Shown in pieces: positions 11,169 to 19,873 of a stretch of 24,968 nucleotides of DNA. The position numbers and the translations under genes were made by a program. The notes under the pieces are model-generated. The model ran no database searches, was not told the DNA's origin, and was given only the letters and a program-made list of their open reading frames with translations. The stretch spans positions 148,266 to 173,233 of the forward strand of contig KZ111187.1 in NCBI GenBank assembly GCA_002077045.2, given 5' to 3'. This DNA comes from Rachicladosporium sp. CCFEE 5018 (Eukaryota > Ascomycota > Dothideomycetes > Cladosporiales > Cladosporiaceae). Every line of letters begins with the position of its first letter. Position 1 is the stretch's first letter.

Positions 11169-11933
11169 GGGCTGGTGCTTGCAGCTTGGGAGGGAAGGAG
11201 TCATGAGTGGAGCCAGCGCATAAGGGAAACTCGACAAGGCGAGTCGTTTAGTGCGAGAGGTAGATGCAGAGACGCTGCTAGGCGTCAGCTGGCTGAGCAC
11301 GACTTGGATGGACATGGCTCTCGGCAGCGACCTTGCACCACGACGTCACGGCCTCGAGAGTGCGACAAACAGAAGCAGGAGATATGAGTGGCTGGACAAT
11401 GATGTACCGGTCGTAGGAGTGGTGGGCCTAGTCTCATGTGTACATGCGAATATTCAATTAGCGGCACATTTTGCATAGGGAACACTTGAGGAGGGTGGTA
11501 TTCGTAGCTCAGAGCGAAACCAATGTAAACACCAATTGAATATCGAACTTCTACGTGTTGTCCTGCACTCGTATGATTGTTGTATCGCTCTCGACTATTT
11601 CATAGTCCAGCATCCGTGTGCCTCGGCCCACCATCAGTCTACTTCGTCCTCGACTTACAAGCACCAAGTCGACGATGCAAGTAATACAGCACGTTATAGA
11701 TCTCTCGAGATAGACTACAGAGCAAAGATAGAGTGCTTTCGACATAGGATTCGATCCGGAAATATTGGAGCCTCAATTGACACTCCACCAAGCGAGTTCG
11801 GTCCCAAGCCACCACACTGGATTCGCGAGGCCGGCATTTGCAGCGTGCACTATACCAAATGCTTTGAATTGAAGCAATTGAGAGCCTTCAGATCACTGGA
11901 TTGAATACAGTCTAGCGCTACTCTCCGCGCACG
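11169..11933. other. Intergenic region between the 83-residue gene and the phosphatase gene
   Basis: This 765-bp stretch has only short frames of random composition, including a 122-codon frame (11536-11904) with no domain and a Cys/His-rich look typical of non-coding DNA. It should hold the 3' UTR of the small gene and the phosphatase promoter. No repeat, tRNA or clear TATA box was seen. Confidence 0.5.
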
Positions 11934-12500
11934 ATGGGCTGGGTTGACCCCATCCCTCGCGCCCCAGGCCTCCACCTCGGCGGCCTTTGGGCCCTCTACC
12001 AACCCCAACTCATGGCAGCCGCAAATATAACACACGTCCTATCTGTGATAGACTTCTCCCTCTACACTCTCAATGGATCCGAGGACTTTCTCAAGGCCCA
12101 GCAGTATACTCATATGATAATCCACATCGAAGATGACCCCAACGAGAACCTGCTCCAGCATTTCGAGGCCATGACGGAATTCATCGATCGAGGATTGGGG
12201 GAAGGAACTGGCGTGTTCGTGCACTGTGCGATGGGAAAGTCGAGGAGTGCTGCTGCTGCTGTGGCGTATTTGATGTGGAAGGAGAACGTTGACAGGGATG
12301 TGGCGCTGGCTTGGGTCTGTGAAGGACGGCCGGTGTGCGGGCCGAACCTGGGCTTCATGGAGCAATTGGATGTCTGGAGTAGGATGTTGAAAGTCGATGT
12401 AGGGCCAGAGAGGCGAGAAGTGTACGATACTTGGGAAAAGGGTCGATTCCGAGGAATGGCGCATGAGTGGGAGGCGCGAGAGGTGAAGCCAAGGCTGTGA
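11934..12500 (+). CDS. Yvh1-like dual-specificity protein phosphatase, without the zinc-binding tail
   Basis: This is a single-exon frame of 188 aa. It is a cysteine-based phosphatase for phospho-Tyr/Ser/Thr with the signature HCAMGKSRS: nucleophile Cys98 and phosphate-binding Arg104. The general acid is probably Asp67 or Asp68 in IEDDPNENL. The substrate-binding tail EGRPVCGPNLGFMEQL is characteristic of the Yvh1 branch, which acts in late 60S ribosome maturation and stress signalling. Family Yvh1 proteins carry a C-terminal Cys-rich zinc domain of over 100 residues. Here the frame stops about 40 residues after the catalytic domain with no CxxC pairs, and I found no obvious downstream exon in the 84 bp before the next gene's stop. 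It is therefore either a short paralogue or a catalytic-domain-only phosphatase. Start ATG 11934 directly precedes the conserved WVDPIPRAPGLHLGGLWAL segment. Confidence 0.87.
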   Translation: MGWVDPIPRAPGLHLGGLWALYQPQLMAAANITHVLSVIDFSLYTLNGSEDFLKAQQYTHMIIHIEDDPNENLLQHFEAMTEFIDRGLGEGTGVFVHCAMGKSRSAAAAVAYLMWKENVDRDVALAWVCEGRPVCGPNLGFMEQLDVWSRMLKVDVGPERREVYDTWEKGRFRGMAHEWEAREVKPRL

Positions 12501-12584
12501 CCGCACTGAGTAGGACGAACCTTACCACGCACTTTGCCGATCGTTGCACCGAGCTTGTCCATCCGCAGGTCGCCCATTATGGCT

Positions 12585-13415
12585 CTAGTCATCTTCATCG
12601 GGCCATAGCTGAAGGACAAATGTCCACAACTCGAAACTATTAAGGCCACAGCCAGCGTACTCTGGATGATAACGTGCCATTCTCGCCCAGTAGTCTGCAA
12701 GCATGGACGTTGGGACATTGTGCGAGGTTGAGGGCGAGAAGTATGCTTCCAGCGCGGGTATGCCGTCCAGCTCCTCTTCGACTCGCTCCTTGGCATCCAG
12801 CTGTTCTTGCTCCAGGTTTGGGCAAGTCCTTATTTCTTCCAGAAGTTCGGGAGCGCATTGACATATCCAAATCCACGTACTCACTATTGCATCATTCTGG
12901 AAAATCGTTCTCATCTTGTCGGCTCCCAAGATTTCAAGGCGGCCAACGCCAATGAAGGTCGCTGACCACGGACCGTACACCGCTGTATTCTCCATGAAAC
13001 CTTCGCGTACCCCGGTGGTGGTCTCAAGAAAGATATCCCAGTCGGACTGAACATGCACAGTCAAGACCTTCAATTGCGGGTATTGGACTTTGATCTCGGT
13101 CGCGATTTTGATGAATGGATAAGGATTCAGACAGATAGGCGTGCGCTCATCGTCGTCCTTCGTCCATCCCTCACGTGTCGGCACCAGATGCAATTGCCGG
13201 TACTTGGTCATCAAAGACGTGCAAGGCACGTATTGAGGCGCCAGAGCTAGCTTCAATCCACCGCTGGGCAAATCGGGATCGACCAGACCTAGGAATCTGT
13301 TCTGGACGAATAGTGCGTCGCAGGCTTCGTGGTAGGTGGCTTTATTGACGAGTAGTAGCGCGACCTCGATCCAGCGAGACTTGAAAACAGGCGTGGGAGG
13401 CGGATGCTCCATCAT
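12585..13415 (-). CDS. 2EXR/F-box-like protein, downstream portion (interrupted gene)
   Basis: This 276-residue frame starts at ATG 13415 and ends LWPDEDD. The segment VALLLVNKATYHEACDALFVQNRFLGLV matches the pattern after an N-terminal LPPELR box in the large fungal 2EXR/F-box-like family (VNK..YHEA..L...N.F). Members are poorly characterised; some act as substrate adaptors. The rest holds Trp-rich segments and an acidic helix. The start is doubtful: the same frame is open upstream to 13614 and, past a single TAG, to ATG 13673, which begins MALFSDKLPPELRANIF, exactly the missing family N-terminus. The natural gene was probably 362 aa (12585-13673). If the TAG is real, only a shorter protein from ATG 13415 or 13412 could be made. 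It is convergent with the phosphatase gene, 84 bp away. Confidence 0.6.
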   Translation of the reverse strand: MMEHPPPTPVFKSRWIEVALLLVNKATYHEACDALFVQNRFLGLVDPDLPSGGLKLALAPQYVPCTSLMTKYRQLHLVPTREGWTKDDDERTPICLNPYPFIKIATEIKVQYPQLKVLTVHVQSDWDIFLETTTGVREGFMENTAVYGPWSATFIGVGRLEILGADKMRTIFQNDAIVSTWIWICQCAPELLEEIRTCPNLEQEQLDAKERVEEELDGIPALEAYFSPSTSHNVPTSMLADYWARMARYHPEYAGCGLNSFELWTFVLQLWPDEDD

Positions 13416-13673
13416 GACCGACTCAACGCATGCTGTACGAAAGTTCTCGCGCGCAGCTATGTGACGCCGACGTTGCCATAGGTTGCAGTCGCTCCGATAG
13501 CGTTCCCTGTCGCATGCTACGGGAAGCCAGTAGGGCTCAGTGTTGAAGGCGCTGAGATCTCGAAATGGAGGCGGATTGCTTGGAGCATAGTATAGCGTGC
13601 CTTTGTGTGTGAACTAGTGTTGAAAGATATTGGCACGAAGCTCTGGTGGCAGCTTGTCGGAGAACAGTGCCAT
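13416..13673 (-). pseudogene. Upstream segment of the 2EXR-like gene, with an in-frame TAG at 13614-13616
   Basis: From ATG 13673 the frame reads MALFSDKLPPELRANIFQH, then TAG (codon 20), then 66 coding-like codons that run without further stops into the downstream frame. LPPELRANIF is the signature of the 2EXR/F-box-like family, so this looks like the true N-terminus broken by one nonsense codon. The only phase-compatible splice I found that removes the TAG (donor GTGCCA, acceptor AAAG) would be a 36-nt intron, too short to be convincing. A GTATGT donor at 13839-13834 suggests a 5' UTR intron, consistent with transcription entering here. Confidence 0.6.
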
Positions 13674-14112
13674 GCCGGTGCAGGGCGCCGCTGTCGCCCG
13701 TCTCGTTGAGTCTACGAGGCGTGTTGATGTCGCAGTCGCGGTCACCTAATGCTGCAGGCCTCGTAAGCGTAGGGGCGTTTGGTAACTTGAGAGCAATGTG
13801 CAGATAGAGTAGTCGAGTGGAGTAGGCAGTAAAACATACGTCGTATTTCCTGGCTCCGTGCGGACCCGCCGACGCGTTTCAGAGGCGCGTTTTCGGCTGG
13901 CAGGTGCGATTACAGCGTGCTTAGGAAGGAGCGAACCAACACCGCCGAGTGGCGACTTGGCTACGCATCACTCATTGCATCGATTCCGCTGGCAGAGCAC
14001 ATACAAGCTCATAGTGTCTCCGCTCTAGCGATCTCGTCGATAATGCTGCCGATCCTACCCACAGCGCCTATGCTCCTAGTACACACCTACCAATGCTTTT
14101 ACCCACAATCAA
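13674..14112. other. Intergenic region between the 2EXR-like gene and TPS2
   Basis: These 439 bp lie between two minus-strand genes and contain no supported gene. They should hold the TPS2 3' UTR and the 2EXR-like promoter. A candidate 5' UTR intron on the minus strand starts GTATGT at 13839 and may end at a CATTAG acceptor near 13747. Confidence 0.4.
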
Positions 14113-17100
14113 TCATGCCCGTATATCCGAGATCTCGGCATCAACCACTGACACCGCACCAGCGTTACCCGCATCCGTCGAACCGTTCAGTAAAGCAATC
14201 GCAGAGATCACATCCGAGGGCTCTAGCAGATGCCAAGTGGCAATGGTCTGCTTCGAGCTAGCGCCGACAGTACAGGCGAAGATATTCTCCGCCTGAAGTG
14301 ATGAAGCTCGCAGTGAGCGGAACATGTCTGTAAAGTACGTCAGCACGGCGAGCCCAGCGAGGAGATGTCAACGAAGTCTAGCTTTACTCACCTTCATCCG
14401 TGAAATCATCCCCAAGGCACAGCACGAAATCCGGCTCCTTTCCTTTCCCACTACCATATTCGCCGATCAAGCGCTTCGCAATCTCGCCCTTGTTCACAAA
14501 TCTCGGCCTGACCTCCAGATTGGCCTTCCCGGGCATGACCTCGACTTCAAACTCCCTACACACAGTTGCTTCGAGCTCCTTCTGACACTGCTGCGCTTGG
14601 AAGGCGCCATACTCTGGGTCCGCGCGCCGGTAGTGCCAGGTGATAGCGATCTTCTTGCGTTCGATGAAGCTTCCCTGAGTGCGCTCGGAGTATTGCGAGA
14701 AGACCTTGATGACCGCAGCTTGCCAAATCTCCATATCCATACTCTCGGTCAGATTCATCCAATTGTTTGAGCTTGGGTTCCGCATGAACGAGCCGTGCTC
14801 GGCGCTGAGCCCGAGCTCCGATATCGAGCCCATCCACTCGTCTAGGAATGCTTGATCGCGACCGGAGATAATCCAAACTGCGTTTCTGGGATCTGACGAA
14901 AGTGTCTTGAGATTGCGAGTGACTTTGTCTGAAGGGATGGCGGCTTCAGGATCACCTACGATCGGCGTGAGGGTGCCGTCGTAGTCGAACATGAAGAGTC
15001 GTCGCGAGGCTTTGCGATAGCGGGAGAGCATCTGGGCACGGTCCAGCGCAGGCGTTGCTTTGGACTGATCATGCTTAGTGAGATTCGTGAGCAGACGTCT
15101 GAGGAAAGACTTTGTCCAAGATTGCACTGTGTTTCTCGTCACATAGTCGAAGTTCTCCTGATGTATCTCTGTCTTGATGTCTGCGGGCATCGATAGGGCG
15201 GCGTTGATGGCCTCTGCAGTACCTCCAAGATCCCAAGGGTTGATATGCATGGTGTTACCAAGACTGCCCGCCGTTCCTGAGAATTCGGAGATGATTAGAG
15301 GGCCATGATTGTCTCGCTGAGCGCAAATGTACTCCAAGGCCGTCGTGTTCATGCCGTCGCGAACACTCGTGATAAGACCAACATCCGCCACTCGCAGCAG
15401 TGCAAAGTACTCCTCCTTCGAGAGGTACTGTGGGTAGTGCTGTACGGGCGTGAAGCTGAGCGATCCGTAGTTGCCATTGATCCTGGCCACGAGATCGCTG
15501 ATCTTATTCGCGGTCTTGTCGGACTTCTCCACGCGGTCCTCGATACTCGTCGGACTTGTGACTTGTATCAGAACCACCTTATCGCGCCACTCTGGATGTC
15601 GGTCAAGGAAGATCTCAAACGCTTGTAGCTTCTGCGCCACGCCTCGCACGGTGTCTAGGCGGTCACGGCCAACGATGATCTTCTTGCCCGCATACTGCTC
15701 GCGAATAGCCTGTACCTTCTCATCTACACCGTGTGACTCGAACGCCGCTTTAAGCGTCGACTCAGCGTTGATGCCGATCGGGAACACGTCCACTGCAACG
15801 TGCGCTCCATATGCATCCACACCAGCTTGTGACGAGTCGAAGCCCAATATGCGGGTACAGCAAGAAGAGAAGTGCCGTGAATAGCTGTACGCTTGGAAAC
15901 CAATCATATTAGCTCCAAGGACGCCTTCCAGAATTTCCTTCCGCCGACTCAGACACCGATAGAACTCGCTGCTTGGGAACGGCACATGCAGAAAGAAGCC
16001 GATGTAGATGTTGGGTAGACGCTGCCTAAGCAGACTGGGTAGTAGAAGTAGGTGATAGTCATGTATCAAAACGACGTCGCCGGGCTTGTATACGCTCATG
16101 ATCGTATCAGCGAACGCCTTATTCATGCGATAGTATGTCGTCCAGGCCTTGCGGACCTCGCGACCATCGGTAGGCTCGTTCTGCTTATAGTGGAAAAGCG
16201 GAAACAGCTCGTGCTCGCCATATCTCCGCCACTTCTTCTGATCTCTGAATGTAGCAACGCGGTCGTCGCTCATCTCATCCCACAGCCACACAGGTGCGAC
16301 TCGACCGCCGTGATCGTGTTCCAATTGTCTTTCCAGTCGCTGTCTATCGGCCTCGGGAACCTTCATATCAGTGAGATCATGTGGCTGCGCCGGCTTGGCA
16401 TTCCTGTCCACGGGTATGGGCGCGGATGCTTTGTTGAAGGGTACCCCATTCCTCGGTCCACCTGCAGATCTGGCCATATCGATCTCACCAGTCCATCCGA
16501 CAAGCGTGTGATTCCATGGAGACTCCGGCCCAGACAAGTACGAAAAGGAGTCGAACAATGCTGAAGTTCCTCTGCGAGCGTCGAGCTCCCAGTCAGCGTT
16601 GGGAGCATAGGCGATCTTGTGAGGGACGCAGAAGGTGGCGCTAATCACATGCCCGCTCAACTTAAGATCGGGATGCGACTTTCGCGGATCGATCTCAGCA
16701 AGATCGTTCCCATGCGGTCGTCCAGTAGACAGGCTCAGCCTTCTAAGCAAGTCCTCCCCGTTCTTAGCACCTGCCGCGGCCTCAGTCGCCGAACTTGGTC
16801 GACGTTCCTTGGGTAGTCCACTCGAGTGGGAAGAGTGAAACGAGTTGGCAGCCCATGGAGGGACGTGGTTACCTGATTGTGACGTACTCGCTCCATTGTG
16901 ATCCGAAGAGCTTTGGCGTCGATCAAATGCATCCCAGTCCGTTACGCCTGGGGTGACGGGAACAGAAGTGACTTCTTCCGACAATGCTGGATGGCCAGAC
17001 TGGATCCGTTCCAATGCTGGCAGTGGAGGGCCATCTGCGTGTACATCTTCCCTGCTGGCCATCTGCTTACTACGCCTGGCCTCGAAGTAGTCTGCGTCGC

Positions 17101-17113
17101 TATCGTACTGCAT
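14113..17113 (-). CDS. tps2: Tps2, trehalose-6-phosphate phosphatase (GT20-like plus HAD domains)
   Basis: Exons 17113-14392 and 14327-14113 (64-nt intron) give 978 aa. Tps2 dephosphorylates trehalose-6-phosphate to trehalose within the cytosolic Tps1/Tps2 complex, supporting stress tolerance and spore viability. Order of parts: a Ser/Pro-rich, probably disordered extension (about 1-150); a glycosyltransferase-20 domain (about 160-650); and a HAD-type phosphatase domain (about 700-960). The phosphatase is intact: motif I FDYDGTLTP with Asp710 and Asp712, IISGRD further on, and GDDFTDEDMF formed across the splice junction. The GT20 part looks inactive as a synthase: DRLDTVRGVAQK has Arg where active Tps1 proteins have Lys (DYIKG), as expected for Tps2. 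Start 17113 is the first in-frame ATG, but a strong upstream donor (GTAAGT, 17242-17237) and a TAACTAAC branch site suggest a 5' intron. If that intron uses the ATGCAG acceptor, translation would begin at Met18 (17062). Confidence 0.95.
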
Positions 17114-17668
17114 AGCTGTTAGTTATTACACCAATGGCTGTGAACTGCGAGTTGAAGGGACTTCGGGGAGATATGGTGGCAGGCATATCATCCCCAATGT
17201 GATTGCTGTCGAGGCACAAACTTCAACATGATTGGCACTTACATGACCATTCGCTGTGCAACGAAAACGTCACGCGTTGATGTCCAAGTGCACCGCGGGA
17301 TCTACCCGAGATTTGCTGGGTGGGGCTTGAGGTTGGCATTCAATGGCGACTCTTATTGTATTGTATGCAATATTTCGATCTATTAGAGTGTATCATAGGC
17401 AGCAGAAGGCGGAGCAGATGCGTCAAAAGTGTAGGAGTAGACAATGCGTCTCTCTCTCGAAGCGTCCATGCCTTGAGGGAGTACGGCAAAGTTCACGCGG
17501 CGGACGAGCTCGTGAGGCAGGCGCGCTTGTGGCTTACGCTACTTTTACAAACATTTGAATAATCACCCGTACAACAACACCTCCCATCCTCGGTATGACA
17601 TAGCAAGAAGGTCGCACAGCTGTGTGTCTGACATATCTTTGCGTATGGCTCTTGCCGATCCAGTGACC
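17114..17668. other. Divergent promoter region between TPS2 and PYM
   Basis: These 555 bp separate two genes read outwards. On the minus strand there is a candidate TPS2 5' UTR intron (donor GTAAGT at 17242, acceptor at 17116 or 17108) and a short upstream ATG at 17250. CCAAT-type pentamers occur on both strands (for example 17131 on plus). On the plus strand, a short ATG-ACA-TAG frame near 17595 precedes the PYM start. No clear STRE (AGGGG) was seen. Confidence 0.45.
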
Positions 17669-18256
17669 ATGCCGTCCAAGTCGGATGACTCGACGCGATC
17701 AGGTATCAAAAAGCTGGCCACAGGAGAGGCAGTCATCCCATCATCAACGCGGCCCGATGGCTCAGTGCGCAAGGAGATCAAAGTGAAGCCTGGCTATAAG
17801 CCGCCTGAGGATGTTGAAGTCTACAAGAATCGCACTGCGGCGGCATGGCAAAACCGTGGGAAGGGAGGCGTGCCTGGTGCGGAGGGGCTTGAGTCTTCCA
17901 ATGCACTGAATGCCTCAGCCGCTGCCAATAAGAACGCGAAGAGGCGAGAGGCAAGAAAGAAGGCTGCTGCCAACGGAGATGTTGTTGAGACGGATGATCC
18001 GGTAGGAAATGGGGCCAATGGCAAAGTTCAGGAGCCCATACCAGAGCCTGTCGACCCCGAGGTGGAGAAGGCCAAGGAGGCAAGAAAGCTGGCAAAGAAG
18101 CTACGGCAGGCGAAGGAGCTGAAGAGCAAGAAGGAAGGTGGTGACAGCTTGCTGCCCGAGCAGTTCGATAAAGTGATCAAGATCAACGAGCTTGTACGGC
18201 AACTGGACGCACTCGGCTTTGACATTGAAGGCGAGAAGAAGGTCGCAGACGGTTGA
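17669..18256 (+). CDS. pym: PYM (WIBG), partner of Mago and Y14
   Basis: This is a single-exon frame of 195 aa from ATG 17669. The N-terminal Mago-binding motif is clear: GIKKLATGEAVIPSSTRPDG followed by SVRKEIKVKPGYKPPEDVEV and YKNR (residues about 11-60). In animals this segment clasps the Mago-Y14 heterodimer, and the C-terminal part binds the small ribosomal subunit, so PYM strips exon-junction complexes from mRNA during translation. The centre is a Lys/Ala/Glu-rich helical stretch (EKAKEARKLAKKLRQAKELK). The end, DKVIKINELVRQLDALGFD, matches the conserved C-terminal helix of the family. Start choice: ATG 17669 has A at -3 (GTGACCATG). An in-frame ATG at 17645 would add eight residues (MALADPVT) in a weaker context. 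Presence of PYM suggests this fungus keeps a working exon-junction complex. The stop lies only 24 bp from the stop of the opposite-strand gene. Confidence 0.9.
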   Translation: MPSKSDDSTRSGIKKLATGEAVIPSSTRPDGSVRKEIKVKPGYKPPEDVEVYKNRTAAAWQNRGKGGVPGAEGLESSNALNASAAANKNAKRREARKKAAANGDVVETDDPVGNGANGKVQEPIPEPVDPEVEKAKEARKLAKKLRQAKELKSKKEGGDSLLPEQFDKVIKINELVRQLDALGFDIEGEKKVADG

Positions 18257-18280
18257 ACGATCGCTCCTGCCCAGCCCTCG

Positions 18281-18956
18281 CTATCGTATCACAACCGAGA
18301 CTACCATCCCTCGTACCCGTATCGTCTCATAGAGACCATACTCTGTCTCCATACGGAAGTGCAGGTCATCTACCTGTACATCGACTTCAACTGGCAGCAG
18401 GGGTGTTGGAGGCTGAACAGTCGCCGGCGCCTTAGATGCCTTCCGACCAAACCAGGACCCTTTCTGCACTGGTGCGGCTGGTCGTGGAGGCAGCGCGACC
18501 TCCAGTTGCGCGTGCGGAACGCCATCGGATACTTCGTTGTACAACTGCGTTCGTAGCTCGGCCAGAGCCTCCGCCTGTGACCAGAACTGCATGCTGTATT
18601 GCGGGCCTTCGAATTGGATCACAACGGGAGCTTCGTCGTCCGGAAAGCCGACTAACGTGCCAGTGCGCGTTGCATCTGGACAGTGTCAGTAGTTGTTCAA
18701 TACAGCGTCTTCGACACCACATACCTTGATCCGACGGCAGCATTGCTAGGATAGTCCTCGACAGGCCCTGCATGGCCCGAGCTCTGACGTGCTCGGTGAT
18801 TTGACACACCACCTGTGCGACATGCTGCGATCTCGACAGACCGACCTGCGCCCTGATATTCCAGACATTTGTGCGCTTCTCGTCATTTGTGTGCTTCTCG
18901 GTTGAGTTTGTGTGTGCAACTTCCAGGCCCTCGTCGTAAGGAGGAGGGTCGTCCAT
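18281..18956 (-). CDS. Unrecognised protein with an N-terminal PPPY motif, 208 aa
   Basis: Exons 18956-18725 and 18675-18281, with a 49-nt intron (GTATGT donor, CCAG acceptor, ACTGAC branch site), join in frame to 208 aa. The start context is CGCCATGG. The protein opens MDDPPPYDEGLEV; PPPY is a classic ligand for WW domains such as those of Rsp5/Nedd4 ubiquitin ligases or their adaptors, so it could be a ligase client or adaptor (inference). The next 60 residues contain a long Arg/Gln-rich helix (VCQITEHVRARAMQGLSRTI). The C-terminal half holds a Pro-rich linker (ALPPRPAAP) with WFGRK, then a beta-rich end (VDVQVDDLHFRMETEYGLYE). I do not recognise the family. No signal peptide or membrane segment is evident. 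Convergent with PYM. Confidence 0.8.
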
Positions 18957-19873
18957 GGCGAAGTAAGACGATGTGGGACAAGGGCACAATCTAGTAAGTG
19001 TTCTCGTTTGGTGGCACTAACGTTCGCATCTTTTCGATGTTCACAGCCCGAGGAATGAGGCTGGGCAGTTCGCGATGGTAGGTGAGCGCCAGAAGGAGCG
19101 AAAGGTTGGAGGTTTGGCCTTGCATGGATCTGATTGACGCTGTGTCACGCATGCTCGCAATGCCTCTACTGAGGCAGACAGTCGGGCATCGTCACATGCC
19201 TTTTCGCATTACTCTTGCTGCGACGATCCGTGCACCGACCGGTGGTCAACACAGCCTCTTACTTCGCCCGTAACGAAGGAGTCGCTAAGCCGCATTCGGC
19301 ATGTCAAGCTAAGCCGTCATCAGATATCGTTTGGCTGACAAGCGAAGCATGCCGCATTGCCGCGAAACCGCGCTCACGAGACCATGAGGCATTATACTTC
19401 CACCATCGAGCGAGTCGCAAATGGTCAAAAGCGTCAATCCTTCGCTGCCGAACCACGCCGAATTTCGGTTGCTTACACACTACACGAGAAGCCACTCTGC
19501 CACGCCCATGACATAGCCTCGTGGACGCCATATTGCGCATCGTGGCATTGGGTGAGTCTCTATGCCGGAATGCCGACGTTAGGCACATTGTTGCCTCGTG
19601 ATTTGATAGAGCCACTGAGCATGAGGGAATGGCAAAGCTTCACTGTTTGACTGCGCACAAGGCTGAGGGCTTATCAGAAACCTCCTTGCAGCCCATTGCG
19701 TATATATGGTAGTACAGTGTCATCTCCTACTTGCGTTCCTGAGTCCATCTGTGCTGTCCTTTTGCTTGTCGATCACAGCCTCCTTCTTTTCTAAGTGTAA
19801 CACATCACTCCAACAGTGCTTCTACAAAGCACAGCTCCCAACACAATCGAATCACCGCTACCACATCGCCGCT
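18957..19873. other. Intergenic and promoter region upstream of flotillin
   Basis: These 917 bp lie between divergently read genes and hold no supported coding frame; the open frames on both strands lack domains and overlap one another. Near 19286-19318 the octamer CTAAGCCG occurs twice, flanking an inverted GCCG-CATT-CGGC element (19289-19300), a possible binding site for a CGG-reading zinc-cluster factor. A TATA-like element and a C/T-rich tract (about 19780-19796) precede the flotillin start. Confidence 0.45.
19701..19708 (+). promoter_or_regulatory. TATA-like element of the flotillin gene
   Basis: TATATATG stands alone in otherwise GC-rich DNA 166 bp upstream of ATG 19874, followed by C/T-rich DNA typical of fungal transcription starts. 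No transcript data support it. Confidence 0.4.

Noticed and set aside
11740..11765. T-loop-like GGATTCGATCC suggesting a tRNA
   Set aside because: The flanking bases do not pair as a T-arm and no matching acceptor, D or anticodon arm could be found.
12110..12796. A 228-codon minus-strand frame opposite the phosphatase gene
   Set aside because: It is antisense to a well-supported phosphatase and part of the 2EXR-like gene, with no domain of its own.
13616..13651. A 36-nt intron that would remove the TAG in the 2EXR-like gene
   Set aside because: It keeps the frame but has a poor donor (GTGCCA) and is shorter than other introns here, and it would delete part of the family signature.
16052..16564. 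A 170-codon plus-strand frame opposite TPS2
   Set aside because: This is a shadow of the TPS2 coding frame with no recognisable family features.
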